DNA of 64,000 nt from Pseudoduganella plicata (lineage in GTDB: Bacteria > Pseudomonadota > Gammaproteobacteria > Burkholderiales > Burkholderiaceae_D). The notes beneath the pieces were generated by a model. The model was given only the letters and a program-made list of their open reading frames with translations, had not been told where the DNA came from and made no database searches. The position numbers and the translations under genes were made by a program. Below are positions 19,862-33,361 of the stretch, piece by piece (the stretch's first letter is position 1; each line of letters begins with the position of its first letter). The DNA lies in assembly GCF_004421005.1 (NCBI RefSeq), contig NZ_CP038026.1:2108001-2172000 (forward strand), written 5' to 3'.

Positions 19862-20629
19862 TTACCCCGCCCCATCCAGGTACCGCGTGCTCCACGCCGC
19901 AATCAGGTTGGCGACGTAGACGGCGTCCTCGCGTCGCGTCAGCAGGTGGTCGGCACTGTCCAGGCTGATATAGCTTTTCGGATGCTTCGCCGCCTTGAAG
20001 ATGTTCATCGCGTTCTCGATACCCACCGTTGTGTCGCCAGGCGCGTGCATGACCAGCAGCGCCTTGCGCATCGCCGCGATTTTCGGTTGCAGCGTGTGCT
20101 CCGCCACGTCCTCCAGGAACTGCCGGCGGATGCGGAACGGCCGCCCCGCCAGCTGCACCTGCGCTTCGCCGGCGGCGACGATCGTGTCGAGCTGCGGGCC
20201 GAACAGGTGCGTCACGTGCGACGGATCGCTGGGCGCGGCGATCGTCACGACGGCGCGGACTTCCGGCACGTTGCCGGCGACGGCCAGCGTGGCCGCGCCG
20301 CCCAGGCTGTGGCCGATCAGGATCTGCGGTGCCGCGTAGTGCGCGCGCAGATAATCCGCCGCGGCGACCAGATCGGCGATATTCGACGAAAAATTCGTGT
20401 TGGCGAAATCGCCTTCGCTGGCACCCAGGCCTGTGAAGTCGAAGCGCAGCACGGCGATGCCATGATCCGTCAGCGCCTGTGCGATGCTGCTGGCCGCGAA
20501 CACGTCCTTGCCACAGGTGAAGCAGTGCGCAAACAGCGCGTAGGCGCGGATCGTGCCTTGCGGCGAATCCAGCCGCGCCGCCAGCAGGGCGCCGCTGGCA
20601 CCGGGGAAGTCGAGTCGTTGTGCCTGCAT
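19862..20629 (-). CDS. Alpha/beta hydrolase
   Basis: A 255-residue serine hydrolase. The nucleophile elbow IGHSLGG puts Ser at 108; the Asp of [11 protein letters not shown] and the His of DSADHLLT complete the likely triad. The sequence [19 protein letters not shown] and [23 protein letters not shown] strongly resembles the N-terminal half of the roughly 400-residue proteins that fuse this hydrolase to an OsmC peroxidase domain. Here the OsmC part is absent and the protein ends cleanly after [22 protein letters not shown], which is the natural domain end, so this is a stand-alone version rather than a truncation. Start chosen at MQAQRL (20629). Confidence 0.88.
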   Translation of the reverse strand: MQAQRLDFPGASGALLAARLDSPQGTIRAYALFAHCFTCGKDVFAASSIAQALTDHGIAVLRFDFTGLGASEGDFANTNFSSNIADLVAAADYLRAHYAAPQILIGHSLGGAATLAVAGNVPEVRAVVTIAAPSDPSHVTHLFGPQLDTIVAAGEAQVQLAGRPFRIRRQFLEDVAEHTLQPKIAAMRKALLVMHAPGDTTVGIENAMNIFKAAKHPKSYISLDSADHLLTRREDAVYVANLIAAWSTRYLDGAG

Positions 20630-20701
20630 GGATGTTCCTGTCGCGATCGATGCCCGTACTCTGCACGGGAAACGGCCGTGTGGCAAGGGAGCGGTCTGCA
20701 C

Positions 20702-21224
20702 ACGCCGTGTACGGTTGGGTATGTCAGCGTTATGTGTGGGTGTGGGGCATCAGGCGGTTGTTCGTAGAGCTGCTCGTGCGGCTCCTCGATGGTTGCATCA
20801 GGTGGTTGCTTGTCGGGCTGCTCGGCGGTTGCTCGGCGGTTGCTCGGCGGTTGCTCGGCGGTTGCTTAAGCGGTTGTATCAGCCGGTTGTATCAGCCGGT
20901 TGTATCAGCCGGTTGTATCAGGCGGCTGCATCAGCGACTGCATCAGCGGCTGCATGAGGCGGCGGCCTGGGCGGCTGGATCAGTGGCTATCTCGGGCAAC
21001 GGTTCGGCGACGGCGCGGCGGCTGTTCGGCGGCTGCATGAAGCGGCTGCGGCAAAGTCAGTATCCGAGGGCTGCGCAAGGGACCGCATCAAGAAACAGCA
21101 TCAGCGCATGGCCGGCTGGGCTGCATGAAGGTCGGCTTGAACGGCTGAGTGAAGGACAGCATGATGGGCGACATGAACCCGCGTTCGATACCGCGTGGCC
21201 CTGACGTGCTGGCGGTAACCGCCG
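20702..21224. other. Long intergenic region around the minisatellite
   Basis: About 520 bases separate the alpha/beta hydrolase from the imuB stop. Apart from the minisatellite at 20748-21060 I see no supported gene; the open frames across it are low-complexity translations of the repeat (RLHQ-type) with no ribosome binding site. The promoter of the hydrolase gene should be near 20640-20740. Confidence 0.6.
20748..21060. repeat. Degenerate minisatellite of 11-13-bp units
   Basis: Four perfect copies of ctcggcggttg (20821-20864) are followed by three perfect copies of cggttgtatcagc (20871-20909). Degenerate units fitting cgg(c/t)tg(c/t)atcag then run to about 20958, with scattered traces on both sides (cggctggatcag, cggctgcatgaag). 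Unit lengths of 11, 12 and 13 are not all multiples of three, so this is not a protein repeat. It lies between the hydrolase gene and imuB. Confidence 0.8.
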
Positions 21225-22700
21225 TCAACCAAACAAGCCGTGCAGATACCAGCGCGGCTCGGAGTCCTCCTCCGTGCCCGTCAGGCGTTCCCGATATACC
21301 CAGTAGTGCGCGTTGTCCTCGCCTTGTGCGATGAAATAATCGCGCGTTTGCGTTTCGCCCCACCACCCTGCCTCAATGCGCTCGGCCGACGACACCATCC
21401 GCAGCGGGGAGCAATAAAACGGCCGGTGGTCACGCACCAGCAGCGCGATCGGCTTGGCCAGCAGCCACGCAGGCCGCGGCAGGCTGCCGGGCGGCAGCGC
21501 CGCCGCCACGTCTGCCGGACGCACCTTCTCCTGCACGGGTGCCCAGCCGTTGGCATATTCGGGCCGGTGGTCGGCGCGGGGGACGGCCTGCAGCACATTA
21601 TCGGCGCCCAGCCGGGCCACCAGCAATTCAAAAAGACGCAAGCGGTCTTCCTTGCTGCCGCCCGGCTCCGGGAACAGCGAGTCGCTGTGCGGCGCCATCG
21701 GCTTGACCTGCAGCGCTTCCAGGCACAGCCCGATGACGGGCGCATCCAGCACCAGCTTGCCCAGCTTTTCCTTTAGCAAGCGCACCAGGTGATCGTCGCG
21801 CCAGACGGCTTCGGCCAGCATGATGTCGATCGCCGTGGGCGGCCGCGCCACCCTGCCCCGTTCGTGTTCCAGCAGCAGGCTGATACGCTCGACGGCGAAC
21901 TGGCGCGCGCACAGCCAGCCCGTCATCTGCTGCAGCAGGCGGCGGGCACCGGCCAGCAGCAGGTCGGCATCCTCGATGCGGCCGAACAGTTCCAGCTTGG
22001 CGCGAAAGCTGGGCGGCGCCTCGATCCAGCGGAACATCTCGGCCGTATGGCCGCGCGCGGCATCGAGCACATCCAGCAGCGCACGGCCGCAACGGCGCTG
22101 CAGGCCGGGCCGGGGCAGCTGCATCAGGTTGCCCACGGTGAGACAGCCGATGCCCTCCAGCCACGCCAGGTACGGCCGTGCCGGCAGCAGCAGGCTGACC
22201 GGCAGGCCCTGCAGCCGGCGCTCCATCTTCTCGATTGTTAAAGAACGTCCCGCCCCGCTGCGTGCCAGCAGCCAGGCGCCGCGCGCCGTGGGAGCTACAC
22301 CGAGCACCGCCGTAAAACCCAGCGCGCGCAGGCTATCCCGCACCAGTGCGCACAGCCGGCGAATGCCGCCGAACAGACGCAGGCTGGCGCCCACATCGAG
22401 CAGCAATGTTGCTTCCTCGCCCTCCGTCACCTGCGGCGTGTACTGCAGCAGGGCCATCGCCACCGCGTGCAGGGCCTCGGCCTCCTGAACGGGCGCGCGT
22501 TCATGCAGCGCGATCTCCGGTGCCAGCATCAGCGCGCCGCCGCGGCGCATGCCGGGCCGCACGCCGGCACGCGCCGCCAGGCTCGAGACGGCCAGCACCA
22601 CCTCGTGTTCCAGCACGGCCGTGCCGACGTCATCCGACCAGCGCGGGCAGAACACTTCGAGCGGGAGCCGGGGCAGATGCAGGCCGATCCATAGTCGCAT
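21225..22700 (-). CDS. imuB: ImuB, inactive Y-family polymerase-like mutasome hub
   Basis: A 491-residue relative of Y-family polymerases that lacks polymerase activity in characterised members and tethers DnaE2 and ImuA to the beta clamp during SOS mutagenesis. The N-terminus MRLWIGLHLPRLPLEVFCPRW is the ImuB signature. The little-finger region and a C-terminal tail (WWGETQTRDYFIAQG, YWVYRE) follow. A likely beta-clamp motif lies in the C-terminal third, but I could not place it confidently. It overlaps imuA by 71 bases, so the two are translationally coupled. dnaE2, the third member, is encoded separately at 288-3449 with its own LexA box. Confidence 0.92.
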   Translation of the reverse strand: MRLWIGLHLPRLPLEVFCPRWSDDVGTAVLEHEVVLAVSSLAARAGVRPGMRRGGALMLAPEIALHERAPVQEAEALHAVAMALLQYTPQVTEGEEATLLLDVGASLRLFGGIRRLCALVRDSLRALGFTAVLGVAPTARGAWLLARSGAGRSLTIEKMERRLQGLPVSLLLPARPYLAWLEGIGCLTVGNLMQLPRPGLQRRCGRALLDVLDAARGHTAEMFRWIEAPPSFRAKLELFGRIEDADLLLAGARRLLQQMTGWLCARQFAVERISLLLEHERGRVARPPTAIDIMLAEAVWRDDHLVRLLKEKLGKLVLDAPVIGLCLEALQVKPMAPHSDSLFPEPGGSKEDRLRLFELLVARLGADNVLQAVPRADHRPEYANGWAPVQEKVRPADVAAALPPGSLPRPAWLLAKPIALLVRDHRPFYCSPLRMVSSAERIEAGWWGETQTRDYFIAQGEDNAHYWVYRERLTGTEEDSEPRWYLHGLFG

Positions 22701-23418
22701 GTCGTTGCAGTAAAGAAGGTGTCAGGGGCAAAAACAGCGGCGCCTCCCGTTGCGGCCCCCGGCGTTTGATAAAACCGATTTCCATCCCGCCCGCGGCCGC
22801 CCGCAACGACAGGCGCAACGGCGCGGGAGAAGCATCCTGCGCGGCCGCCAGCGGCCGCAACAGGCAGAACAGGGTATCGCCGCTTTGCGCCGCCAGATGC
22901 AGCCGACGCAATGCCTCGCCCCGCACATGCTGCTGCCACAGCAGCAGCGCACCGCAGCAGCCGCTGCGTAATATCTGCTCGGCCGCCCATAGCGCGTCCG
23001 TGCTTTTGCCCGTGTTGCGGATCCAGATCAGCTGGGCCGGATCGATGCCCAGTGCCGCCAGCGCCAATGCCTGCGGTGCATGGGGTGGTTGCAACATGAC
23101 GATGGGCCGTCCGGCAGCCGCCACCTTCGTCAGCGCGGGCCGCAGCAGGCGCAGTTCGCCGACACCCGGCTGCGGCAGCAACAGCTCGAACAATGTCCCC
23201 GTGGGCCAGCCGCCCCCCGGCAGTTGGGTCGACAGGGCCGGATAGCCCGTGTCGACACAGCGGTCGGTGGATTGCGCCAGTTGCGACGCAAGCCAGAGCG
23301 AGGGATGCAGGACTTCCGGCGCCGCGATCTGAGCAGTGCGCTGGGCAGTGCCTGAGGCAGTGCCCAGCGCACTGCACGAAACAGCATGCGGAGCAATGAG
23401 CGGATCGGAGCGGGCCAT
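22630..23418 (-). CDS. imuA: ImuA, RecA-like SOS mutagenesis protein
   Basis: A 262-residue RecA/SulA-like protein, the first gene of the imuAB operon. Recognisable parts are PALSTQLPGGGWPTGTLFELLLPQPGVGELRLLRPAL (degenerate P-loop region), VMLQPPHAPQALALAALGIDPAQLIWIRN and LRSGCCGALLLW. ImuA works with ImuB and DnaE2 in damage tolerance. The start is the ATG at 23418 (MARSDPLIAPHA); an in-frame TTG nine bases upstream is less likely. The LexA box at 23438-23453 lies 19 bases upstream of the start. The end extends 71 bases into imuB, a larger overlap than usual. Confidence 0.9.
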   Translation of the reverse strand: MARSDPLIAPHAVSCSALGTASGTAQRTAQIAAPEVLHPSLWLASQLAQSTDRCVDTGYPALSTQLPGGGWPTGTLFELLLPQPGVGELRLLRPALTKVAAAGRPIVMLQPPHAPQALALAALGIDPAQLIWIRNTGKSTDALWAAEQILRSGCCGALLLWQQHVRGEALRRLHLAAQSGDTLFCLLRPLAAAQDASPAPLRLSLRAAAGGMEIGFIKRRGPQREAPLFLPLTPSLLQRHATMDRPASAPAPARSVLPALVG

Positions 23419-23437
23419 GGATGACAATCTTCATATA

Positions 23438-23453
23438 CTGTACATGCATACAG
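23438..23453 (-). promoter_or_regulatory. LexA (SOS) box of imuAB
   Basis: ctgtacatgcatacag matches CTGT-N8-ACAG exactly and lies 19 bases upstream of the imuA ATG. It is the second perfect box in the window, so imuAB and the distant dnaE2 should be induced together. Confidence 0.9.
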
Positions 23454-23472
23454 TACCCGCCAGTTCGGCGTT

Positions 23473-23492
23473 TGACAAGGATTTTCTTGTCA
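23473..23492. terminator. Hairpin in the esterase-imuA gap
   Basis: tgacaag and cttgtca form a perfect seven-pair stem with a six-base loop, 120 bases after the esterase stop and upstream of imuA. No T-run follows, so terminator function is only possible. A second weak stem (tttcgg/ccgaaa) is at 23558-23575. Confidence 0.35.
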
Positions 23493-23614
23493 GAGTGTCT
23501 AAACCATTGCTTTAACTGGTGCGCCGCAAGCCGTTGATTCTAAGCAGAAATTATCCATTTCGGAGACAGCCGAAATAAGACAGTTGCTCAACGGTATCGT
23601 GCGTGCGTCCGGCC

Positions 23615-24718
23615 TCAGCGCCGATGTTTTGCAAAAAACGCCAGCATCATCCGGCTCGCATCCGGCCCCGCTTTCGCGTTGAACGCCAGCCGCTCGTCGC
23701 CGCCGCTCCAGGCGTGCTCCAGTGCGTCGATATGCGCCTCCCGAACCACCAGCTTGCGGCCCAGGTAGTAGTCGCGGATGACGTGGCCATTGCGGTTGCC
23801 GCGGCGGCCCGCCGGTTCGATGCGGATGCGCGGCGCCGTGTCCGCGGGCAAGCCGTTCAATAGCAAGCTCTGCTGCACCAGTTGCCCCTGGTTGACGGAA
23901 CGCACCACGCTGTCCGCCGCGCCGTGGATCAGGATCGTCGGCATCGTCGGGAAATCGGCACGACGCATCAGCACTTCGCGGATGGCCTCGGCCGAACGGG
24001 CGCCGCCGCCATGCTGCATGACGCCAAGCGCGCCGATGGCGCCGTTGCCGGCGCCGAACACGGGGCCGGAGTGCAGCCCCACGGCCGCGATGATGTCCGG
24101 ATAACTCAGCGCCATGATATTGGCCATGCCCGCACCGGCCGAGATACCGCAGGCATACACCCGCTGCCGGTCGATGGGATATTGTCGCAGCACCTTCGCC
24201 AGTACGGTGGCGACAGGCTGCACGTCACCGCCACCGGCCTGCGTGGCGCGGTCGAACCAGCGCCAGCAGCGGTGCGCGTGCACACTCGTCGATTGCTGCG
24301 GATACAGCACCGCATAGCCCTTCTTTTCCGCCAGCAGGTTCATCCGCGTGCCCTGCGCAAATTCCGTGGCCGTCTGCTGACAGCCGTGCAGCATCAGCAC
24401 GAGCGGCAGGCCGTCCCGCAGCGCTTCCTCCGGCACCGTTTGCGGCAGATACAACCAATAACTCATCCGTCGCGGCGGTGCGTCCGGCAGCGCGACCGTT
24501 TCATGCCCGAGCAGCCATTTGCCGGGCGCGGCGGGTACGGCAGCGGCGCGCCTTGCGGCTGCCTTGCGGACCGTCTTGCGGGCCGGCGCCGCGGTAACCG
24601 CCGGTAACGACAGCAGCCCCGCCATCATCTTGCCGGCGGCCCGCTGCTGGGTCTTGCCCAGCTTTACCAGGCTGCGCATCAGCCCCGCCCCACTTGCCCT
24701 GCTGCCACGTTTTGCCAT
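23615..24718 (-). CDS. PHB-depolymerase-family esterase (LpqC type)
   Basis: A 367-residue alpha/beta-hydrolase esterase of the extracellular PHB depolymerase / feruloyl-esterase-like family. The oxyanion region is LVLMLHGCQQTATEFAQGTRMN, the nucleophile elbow is CGISAGAGMAN (Ser193), and the later ILIHGAADSVV and GNRNGHVIRDYYLGRKLVV segments supply the Asp and the family's distal strands. The His is probably in LEHAWSGGD. The N-terminal 60 residues are Ala/Arg/Lys-rich without a clear signal peptide, as in phasin-associated or cytoplasmic members, so the site of action is unclear. Substrate is likely a short-chain ester or polyhydroxyalkanoate oligomer. Confidence 0.87.
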   Translation of the reverse strand: MAKRGSRASGAGLMRSLVKLGKTQQRAAGKMMAGLLSLPAVTAAPARKTVRKAAARRAAAVPAAPGKWLLGHETVALPDAPPRRMSYWLYLPQTVPEEALRDGLPLVLMLHGCQQTATEFAQGTRMNLLAEKKGYAVLYPQQSTSVHAHRCWRWFDRATQAGGGDVQPVATVLAKVLRQYPIDRQRVYACGISAGAGMANIMALSYPDIIAAVGLHSGPVFGAGNGAIGALGVMQHGGGARSAEAIREVLMRRADFPTMPTILIHGAADSVVRSVNQGQLVQQSLLLNGLPADTAPRIRIEPAGRRGNRNGHVIRDYYLGRKLVVREAHIDALEHAWSGGDERLAFNAKAGPDASRMMLAFFAKHRR

Positions 24719-24850
24719 GCCAGCTTCCCCCGTGAAGAGCCCACACTATTGACTTATAGTAATAACAAGAAAATGTCGCTTGCGCTATTCTGGCATGCGC
24801 ACCGCCGCGTTATCCGGCGGATTTCACCACAGGATTCACAGGAGACCACA

Positions 24851-25582
24851 ATGAGCTATCTCGACCGAGACCCGTTTGGCATTTACCGTGACCGCAGCAC
24901 CAGCGATGGCCCTGGGCCACGCCTGATGGGCGCCGACACCCTGATGGGCGAAGACGTCTATAACCGCCAGGAAGAAGACCTGGGCGACATCAAGGAAATC
25001 ATGCTCGACATGCAGAGCGGACAGATCGCCTATGCCGTGCTGTCGTTCGGCGGCATCCTGGGCATGGGTGACAAGCTGTTTGCCGTGCCTTGGCAGGCGC
25101 TGCAGCTCGATACCGTCAACAAACGCTTCATCCTCGACATTCCGAAGGAACGGCTGGAAAGCGCACCAGGCTTCGACAAGGACGCCTGGCCCGATATGGC
25201 CAGTCCCGAATTCGGCAGCCAGATCCACGGCTTCTACGGCACCCAGCAGGCAATGCCGGGCCAGATGACGTCCACCGGCAGCGTGATGGGCAGCGGCACC
25301 AGCACGATGCAAAGCGGCAGCAGCTATGGCCAGAGCGGCAGCCTGTCGGGCGACGCCAGCGGCAATATGAGCGGCAACAGCATGTCCGGCAACCAGGGCG
25401 CGAGCCTGGCGTCGGGAACCGGCCTGTCGAGCCAAAGCGGCAGCCTGGGCAGTGGCAGCTCGGGCCTGGGCAGCAATACGCTGGATCTGGGCAGCGGCTC
25501 GGATCTGACCGACAAGAACGTCAACCAGGTCGGCGGGCTGTCGAACCAGAGCGCCAGCATGGATCCGAACAAGAAATATTAA
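24851..25582 (+). CDS. PRC-barrel domain protein with Ser/Gly-rich tail
   Basis: A 243-residue soluble protein. Residues about 25-115 form a PRC-barrel: LMGADTLMGEDVYNRQEEDLGDIKEIMLDMQSGQIAYAVLSFGGILGMGDKLFAVPWQAL is close to the family consensus for RNA-processing and stress-related PRC proteins. From about residue 135 the chain is Ser/Gly/Asn/Met-rich (SGNMSGNSMSGN, LSSQSGSLGSGS), most likely disordered. It ends with MDPNKKY. The ribosome binding site is aggag just before the ATG. Relatives are often induced by osmotic or desiccation stress, but nothing in the sequence here shows this directly. Confidence 0.85.
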   Translation: MSYLDRDPFGIYRDRSTSDGPGPRLMGADTLMGEDVYNRQEEDLGDIKEIMLDMQSGQIAYAVLSFGGILGMGDKLFAVPWQALQLDTVNKRFILDIPKERLESAPGFDKDAWPDMASPEFGSQIHGFYGTQQAMPGQMTSTGSVMGSGTSTMQSGSSYGQSGSLSGDASGNMSGNSMSGNQGASLASGTGLSSQSGSLGSGSSGLGSNTLDLGSGSDLTDKNVNQVGGLSNQSASMDPNKKY

Positions 25583-25710
25583 GCGGCCGGCAGCGCAGGC
25601 CGCCCTGCATTGCCGCGAACGAGGCTGATAAATGTCGGAAGGGCCGGGGTCGACCCGTCGGATCTGCCTGCTCTCCGGCTCTCATCACAATGCGGCGCAG
25701 GCAAACATCG

Positions 25711-25751
25711 GTGACGGCTTTCCCTGGACATGCCCAGGGAAAGCCTGTCAC
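25711..25751. terminator. Bidirectional terminator between the PRC-barrel gene and hrpA
   Basis: ggctttccctgg (25716-25727) and ccagggaaagcc (25734-25745) form a perfect 12-pair stem, extended by gtgac/gtcac with one bulge. It lies between the convergent stops at 25582 and 25759. The outer part, gcctgtcacc, matches the palindrome family at 31670-31793. Confidence 0.75.
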
Positions 25752-25758
25752 CTGCCCA

Positions 25759-29943
<4,185 letters not shown>

Positions 29944-29997
29944 TGTTTTTTACATAGTTTTGCGGTGAAAACCGCGCAGCGAATTATAATGCGGCCA

Positions 29998-31308
29998 ATG
30001 GAAAACCCTACCGAATTCGTCCACTGGCTGCGCTCTGTCGCACCGTACATCCATGCCTTCCGCGGCAAGACCTTCGTGATCGCCTTCCCGGGCGAGCTGG
30101 TGGCCGCCGGTGCCCTGCCGGTGCTGGCGCATGACCTGTCGCTGCTGCACGCGCTGGGCATCAAGGTTGTCGTCGTCTACGGCTCGCGCCCGCAGGTTGC
30201 CGAACAGCTGGCCCTGCGTAACGTCGCAGGCCGTTTCCACAACGGCATCCGCATCACCGACACCGCCGCGATGGAATGCGCCAAGGAAGCCGCGGGCGAA
30301 CTGCGTCTCGATATCGAGGCCGCATTCAGCCAGGGTCTGCCGAATACGCCCATGTCGAACGCGGCGATCCGCATCATTTCCGGCAACTTCGTCACGGCGC
30401 GTCCGCTGGGCGTCATCGACGGCGTCGACCTGGAACTGACCGGCATCACCCGCAAGGTCGACGCCGAAACGATCCACTCGATCCTCGGCACCGGCGGCCT
30501 GATCCTGCTGTCGCCGCTGGGCTTTTCGCCTACCGGCGAGGCGTTCAACCTGACGATGGAGGACGTGGCCGTCTCCGCCGCCGTGGCGCTGCACGCCGAT
30601 AAACTCATCTTCATCACGGAAACCGAGATGATGCGCGACGCGGCCGGCACGGATATCCGCGAGCTGTCGTCGCACCAGGCCGAAGCCGTGCTGCAGGCCG
30701 GATTCCTGCCGCCGGAGACGGCGTTCTACCTGCAGCATGCCATCAAGGCGTGCAACAGCGGCGTGGAACGCTCGCACATCGTGCCGTTTGCGATGGACGG
30801 CTCGGCCATGCTTGAACTGTTCACCCACGATGGCGTGGGCACGATGATCAGCCACGAGAACCTGGAAAGCCTGCGTCCCGCCACAATTGAGGACGTCGGC
30901 GGGATTATCAAGCTGATCGAGCCATTGGAGGCGGATGGAACGCTCGTCAAGCGGGGGCGCGAACTGATCGAACGGGAAATCAATTATTTTTCCGTCATCG
31001 AGCATGACGGCGTGATCTTCGGCTGCGCCGCGCTGTATCCGTTCCCGGAAGAGAAAATGGCAGAAATGGCATGCCTGACCGTCAACCCGGAAGTGCAGGC
31101 GCAGGGCGACGGCGAACGCATCCTGAAACACCTGGAAAACCGCGCGCGCGCGTCGGGCATCACGAAACTGTTCGTGCTGACGACCCGCACGGCGCACTGG
31201 TTCATCAAGCGCGGCTTCGTGCCGGCCACCGTCGACACGCTGCCGAAAGACCGCCAGCGCATGTACAACTGGCAGCGCAAGTCCCAGGTCCTGGTGAAAA
31301 CCTTATAA
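29998..31308 (+). CDS. argA: Amino-acid N-acetyltransferase (N-acetylglutamate synthase)
   Basis: Catalyses acetyl-CoA-dependent acetylation of glutamate, the first step of arginine biosynthesis. The 436-residue protein matches the classical ArgA layout: an N-terminal amino-acid-kinase domain ([30 protein letters not shown]; about 1-280) that senses arginine and a C-terminal GNAT domain (about 285-430) with the acetyl-CoA segment [18 protein letters not shown] and the terminal [25 protein letters not shown]. The start [13 protein letters not shown] at 29998 fits the family. An earlier in-frame Met lies upstream but would sit inside the hrpA promoter. yggX follows after 34 bases. Confidence 0.95.
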   Translation: MENPTEFVHWLRSVAPYIHAFRGKTFVIAFPGELVAAGALPVLAHDLSLLHALGIKVVVVYGSRPQVAEQLALRNVAGRFHNGIRITDTAAMECAKEAAGELRLDIEAAFSQGLPNTPMSNAAIRIISGNFVTARPLGVIDGVDLELTGITRKVDAETIHSILGTGGLILLSPLGFSPTGEAFNLTMEDVAVSAAVALHADKLIFITETEMMRDAAGTDIRELSSHQAEAVLQAGFLPPETAFYLQHAIKACNSGVERSHIVPFAMDGSAMLELFTHDGVGTMISHENLESLRPATIEDVGGIIKLIEPLEADGTLVKRGRELIEREINYFSVIEHDGVIFGCAALYPFPEEKMAEMACLTVNPEVQAQGDGERILKHLENRARASGITKLFVLTTRTAHWFIKRGFVPATVDTLPKDRQRMYNWQRKSQVLVKTL

Positions 31309-31342
31309 TTCCCCTTTAGCGACAATCACAGGAGCACCCGCG

Positions 31343-31615
31343 ATGGCCCGTACCGTCCACTGCATCAAACTGAACAAGGAAGCCGAAGGCCTGGACTTCC
31401 CCCCTTATCCGGGTGAACTGGGCAAGAAAATCTATGAATCCGTGTCGAAGGAAGCATGGGCCGCCTGGCTCAAGCACCAGACGATGCTGGTCAACGAAAA
31501 CCGCCTGAACCTGGCCGACGTGCGCGCCCGCAAATACCTGGCCGCACAGATGGAAAAGCACTTCTTCGGCGAAGGCGCCGACCAGGCCATGGGTTACGTG
31601 CCGCCACCGGCCTGA
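31343..31615 (+). CDS. yggX: Fe(2+)-trafficking / oxidative-damage protection protein YggX
   Basis: A 90-residue protein nearly identical in pattern to the YggX family: [39 protein letters not shown], with Cys7 as the conserved cysteine, and [18 protein letters not shown] near the end. It is linked to iron handling and protection of Fe-S clusters. A clear ribosome binding site (acaggagc) precedes it. It probably forms an operon with argA, and the strong terminator at 31634-31658 ends the unit. Confidence 0.95.
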   Translation: MARTVHCIKLNKEAEGLDFPPYPGELGKKIYESVSKEAWAAWLKHQTMLVNENRLNLADVRARKYLAAQMEKHFFGEGADQAMGYVPPPA

Positions 31616-31633
31616 GCCATAGCGACAAAACGA

Positions 31634-31658
31634 AACGGCGCCTCGGCGCCGTTTTTTT
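31634..31658 (+). terminator. Intrinsic terminator after yggX
   Basis: aacggcgcc and ggcgccgtt form a nine-pair GC stem with a two-base gap, followed by a run of seven T. It lies 18 bases after the yggX stop. Confidence 0.9.
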
Positions 31659-31669
31659 ATGGCCAGAAC

Positions 31670-31793
31670 CGGAGCCTGTCACCGGTTTTTCCTGAAAACC
31701 GGTGACAGGCTCCGATTATTCGAGTGTTGCCTGAAAAATGGGGTCTGTCCTTTTTTCAAGCAACTTCCACAAAACCGGAGCCTGTCACCGGTT
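31670..31793. repeat. Cluster of gene-end palindromic repeats (ggagcctgtcaccgg)
   Basis: A 20-base arm starting cggagcctgtcaccgg (31670-31689) is repeated exactly inverted at 31695-31714 with a five-base loop. A third copy in the first orientation, ccggagcctgtcaccggttt, lies at 31775-31793, right against the endoglucanase stop. Between them is ggggtctgtccttttttc (31740-31757), similar to elements at 6903 and 33441. Terminator function for the convergent yggX and endoglucanase genes is likely. Confidence 0.75.
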
Positions 31794-31797
31794 TCTC

Positions 31798-33210
31798 TTA
31801 CTTTGCGGCGTTGACGATCGTGCCGATAACGTCCGGGAATGCCTGTGCGCCCGTTGCGCGGTTGAAGAGGCCGGACTGGTGGTTGTCCGTGTAGCCGTTG
31901 TCCCAGTACATCGGCACGAGGCCATGCGTGAAGGCCGAGCGGGTGATGTACTGATCCCAGTATTTCCGGTGCGTGCCGGCCGCGTCGTATTCCGAGCGCA
32001 GAATGGCCGCGTATTCACCCAGGATGACGGGCACGCCCTGGTCGATGAAGCGTGTCTTCATTTTCTGGAACTGAGCATCCGTATAGGGCTCGTTGGCCCA
32101 GCCCGACGGGTTGGCCGCCTGGCCCCACTTCCAGCTGCCCGAATTGGCGTCCAGCGTGAAGTCGTACGGATCGTAGTAATGCACCTCCATCATCAGGCGG
32201 CCGGCGGCGACGTCGCCAGGCATCGCAGCATTGCACGAAGTCGCATGATCGATATTGGTATTAAAGCCCTGTACGACCAGGTGGCGCCTGGCATTGTTGC
32301 CGCCCGTGTTGCGCACCGCCGTGACGAAGACCTGGTTGAACCCCTTCTGCACGTCGCAATATTCGACCGTGGGCGCGTTGTAGTCGCCATCGACCATCAC
32401 TTCGTTGGTGCCAGCGAACAGCAGCGTATCGTCGTGATTCCTGAAGTTATTGGCAATCTGCGTCCAGAATTTCGTCAGCCGCGCGTTGGCCTCCTTCTGC
32501 CGGGCATAGGTCGGCTGCAGCCAGCCGCCGTCCCAGTGGACGTTGATCATCGCGTACAGCCCGGCGTTGTGGGCATAGTTGACGACCTCGGTGACGCGCT
32601 CCATCCACTGCGGGCTGATGTTGTCTCCCGCATCGGCATACTGCTTCCACGATACCGGGATGCGCACGCTTTTGAAGCCGGCGGCCCGGATGCCGTCGAT
32701 CAGCGCCTGCGTCGTGCGCGGATTGCTCCACGCCGTCTCGTTGAAATTCGTGCTGCCCCAGACATACGTGCCACCGACCGCTTCCAGCGAATTGCCCAGA
32801 TTCCAGCCGGGCGCCATATTCTTCGACAGCTGCATGCTGGTCAGGCTGCGCATCACGCCCACGCGCACGGCGCGGGCGGCACCCGAATCGAAGCTGCCGC
32901 TGCCGCTGGTGAACTTGATCCAGTACCAGTACGCCCGTCCCGGCACCGCGCCCGTGTCCGAGTAGCTGGTAACGCCGCCCGCCAGCTGGGCGATACGGCT
33001 GCGGCCGGCCGTGTCGATGTCCGCATCGCGGTACACCTGCACGGCGCTGACGGGACCGTTGATGGTCCAGCGCAGCTCGACGCCGTTGCCGGCCCCGGTG
33101 GCGCTCAGGCAGACGGTGGCGCCGCCGCCGCTGCCGCACTGCGTCTGCGCCTGTACCAATGGGGCCGCGCCGACGGCCAGCGCGACCAACGTTCCGATTA
33201 GCGATCTCAT
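31798..33210 (-). CDS. Secreted GH5 endoglucanase (cellulase)
   Basis: A 470-residue glycoside hydrolase. A signal peptide (MRSLIGTLVALAVGAAPLVQA) leads to a fibronectin-type-III-like module (about 40-118: VELRWTINGPVSAVQVYRDAD ... YWYWIKFTSGS) and then a GH5 catalytic domain. GWNLGNSLEA opens the barrel, VRIPVSWKQY and MINVHWDGGW follow, the acid/base Glu270 is in FAGTNEVM and the nucleophile Glu399 is in VILGEYAA. The domain order (FnIII then GH5) is unusual for short cellulases, since accessory modules commonly sit at the C-terminus. The likely role is degradation of plant or bacterial beta-1,4-glucans outside the cell. Its 3' end abuts a repeat cluster. Confidence 0.92.
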   Translation of the reverse strand: MRSLIGTLVALAVGAAPLVQAQTQCGSGGGATVCLSATGAGNGVELRWTINGPVSAVQVYRDADIDTAGRSRIAQLAGGVTSYSDTGAVPGRAYWYWIKFTSGSGSFDSGAARAVRVGVMRSLTSMQLSKNMAPGWNLGNSLEAVGGTYVWGSTNFNETAWSNPRTTQALIDGIRAAGFKSVRIPVSWKQYADAGDNISPQWMERVTEVVNYAHNAGLYAMINVHWDGGWLQPTYARQKEANARLTKFWTQIANNFRNHDDTLLFAGTNEVMVDGDYNAPTVEYCDVQKGFNQVFVTAVRNTGGNNARRHLVVQGFNTNIDHATSCNAAMPGDVAAGRLMMEVHYYDPYDFTLDANSGSWKWGQAANPSGWANEPYTDAQFQKMKTRFIDQGVPVILGEYAAILRSEYDAAGTHRKYWDQYITRSAFTHGLVPMYWDNGYTDNHQSGLFNRATGAQAFPDVIGTIVNAAK

Positions 33211-33361
33211 CTTCTTCTACCTTTCAGGAAAGGGCCCGGCCGGTGTCTCCTCCGGATGCGGGCATGTGGGGAAAGCGTTGTTGTAGGGGTATTGTCGGAG
33301 GGGGGCGACGACGCGGCAATTGTGAAATCCGCCAAGGACGGACATAAAATCGCGTGCAAAG

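Noticed and set aside
20821..20958. Tandem repeats as a possible CRISPR array
   Set aside because: The units are adjoining without spacers and no cas genes are present.
20620..21204. Plus-strand open frame over the minisatellite
   Set aside because: Its translation is a low-complexity readout of the DNA repeat and mixed unit lengths do not keep a frame.
22529..23449. Longer alternative frame over imuA
   Set aside because: It is out of frame with the ImuA motifs and starts before the LexA box.
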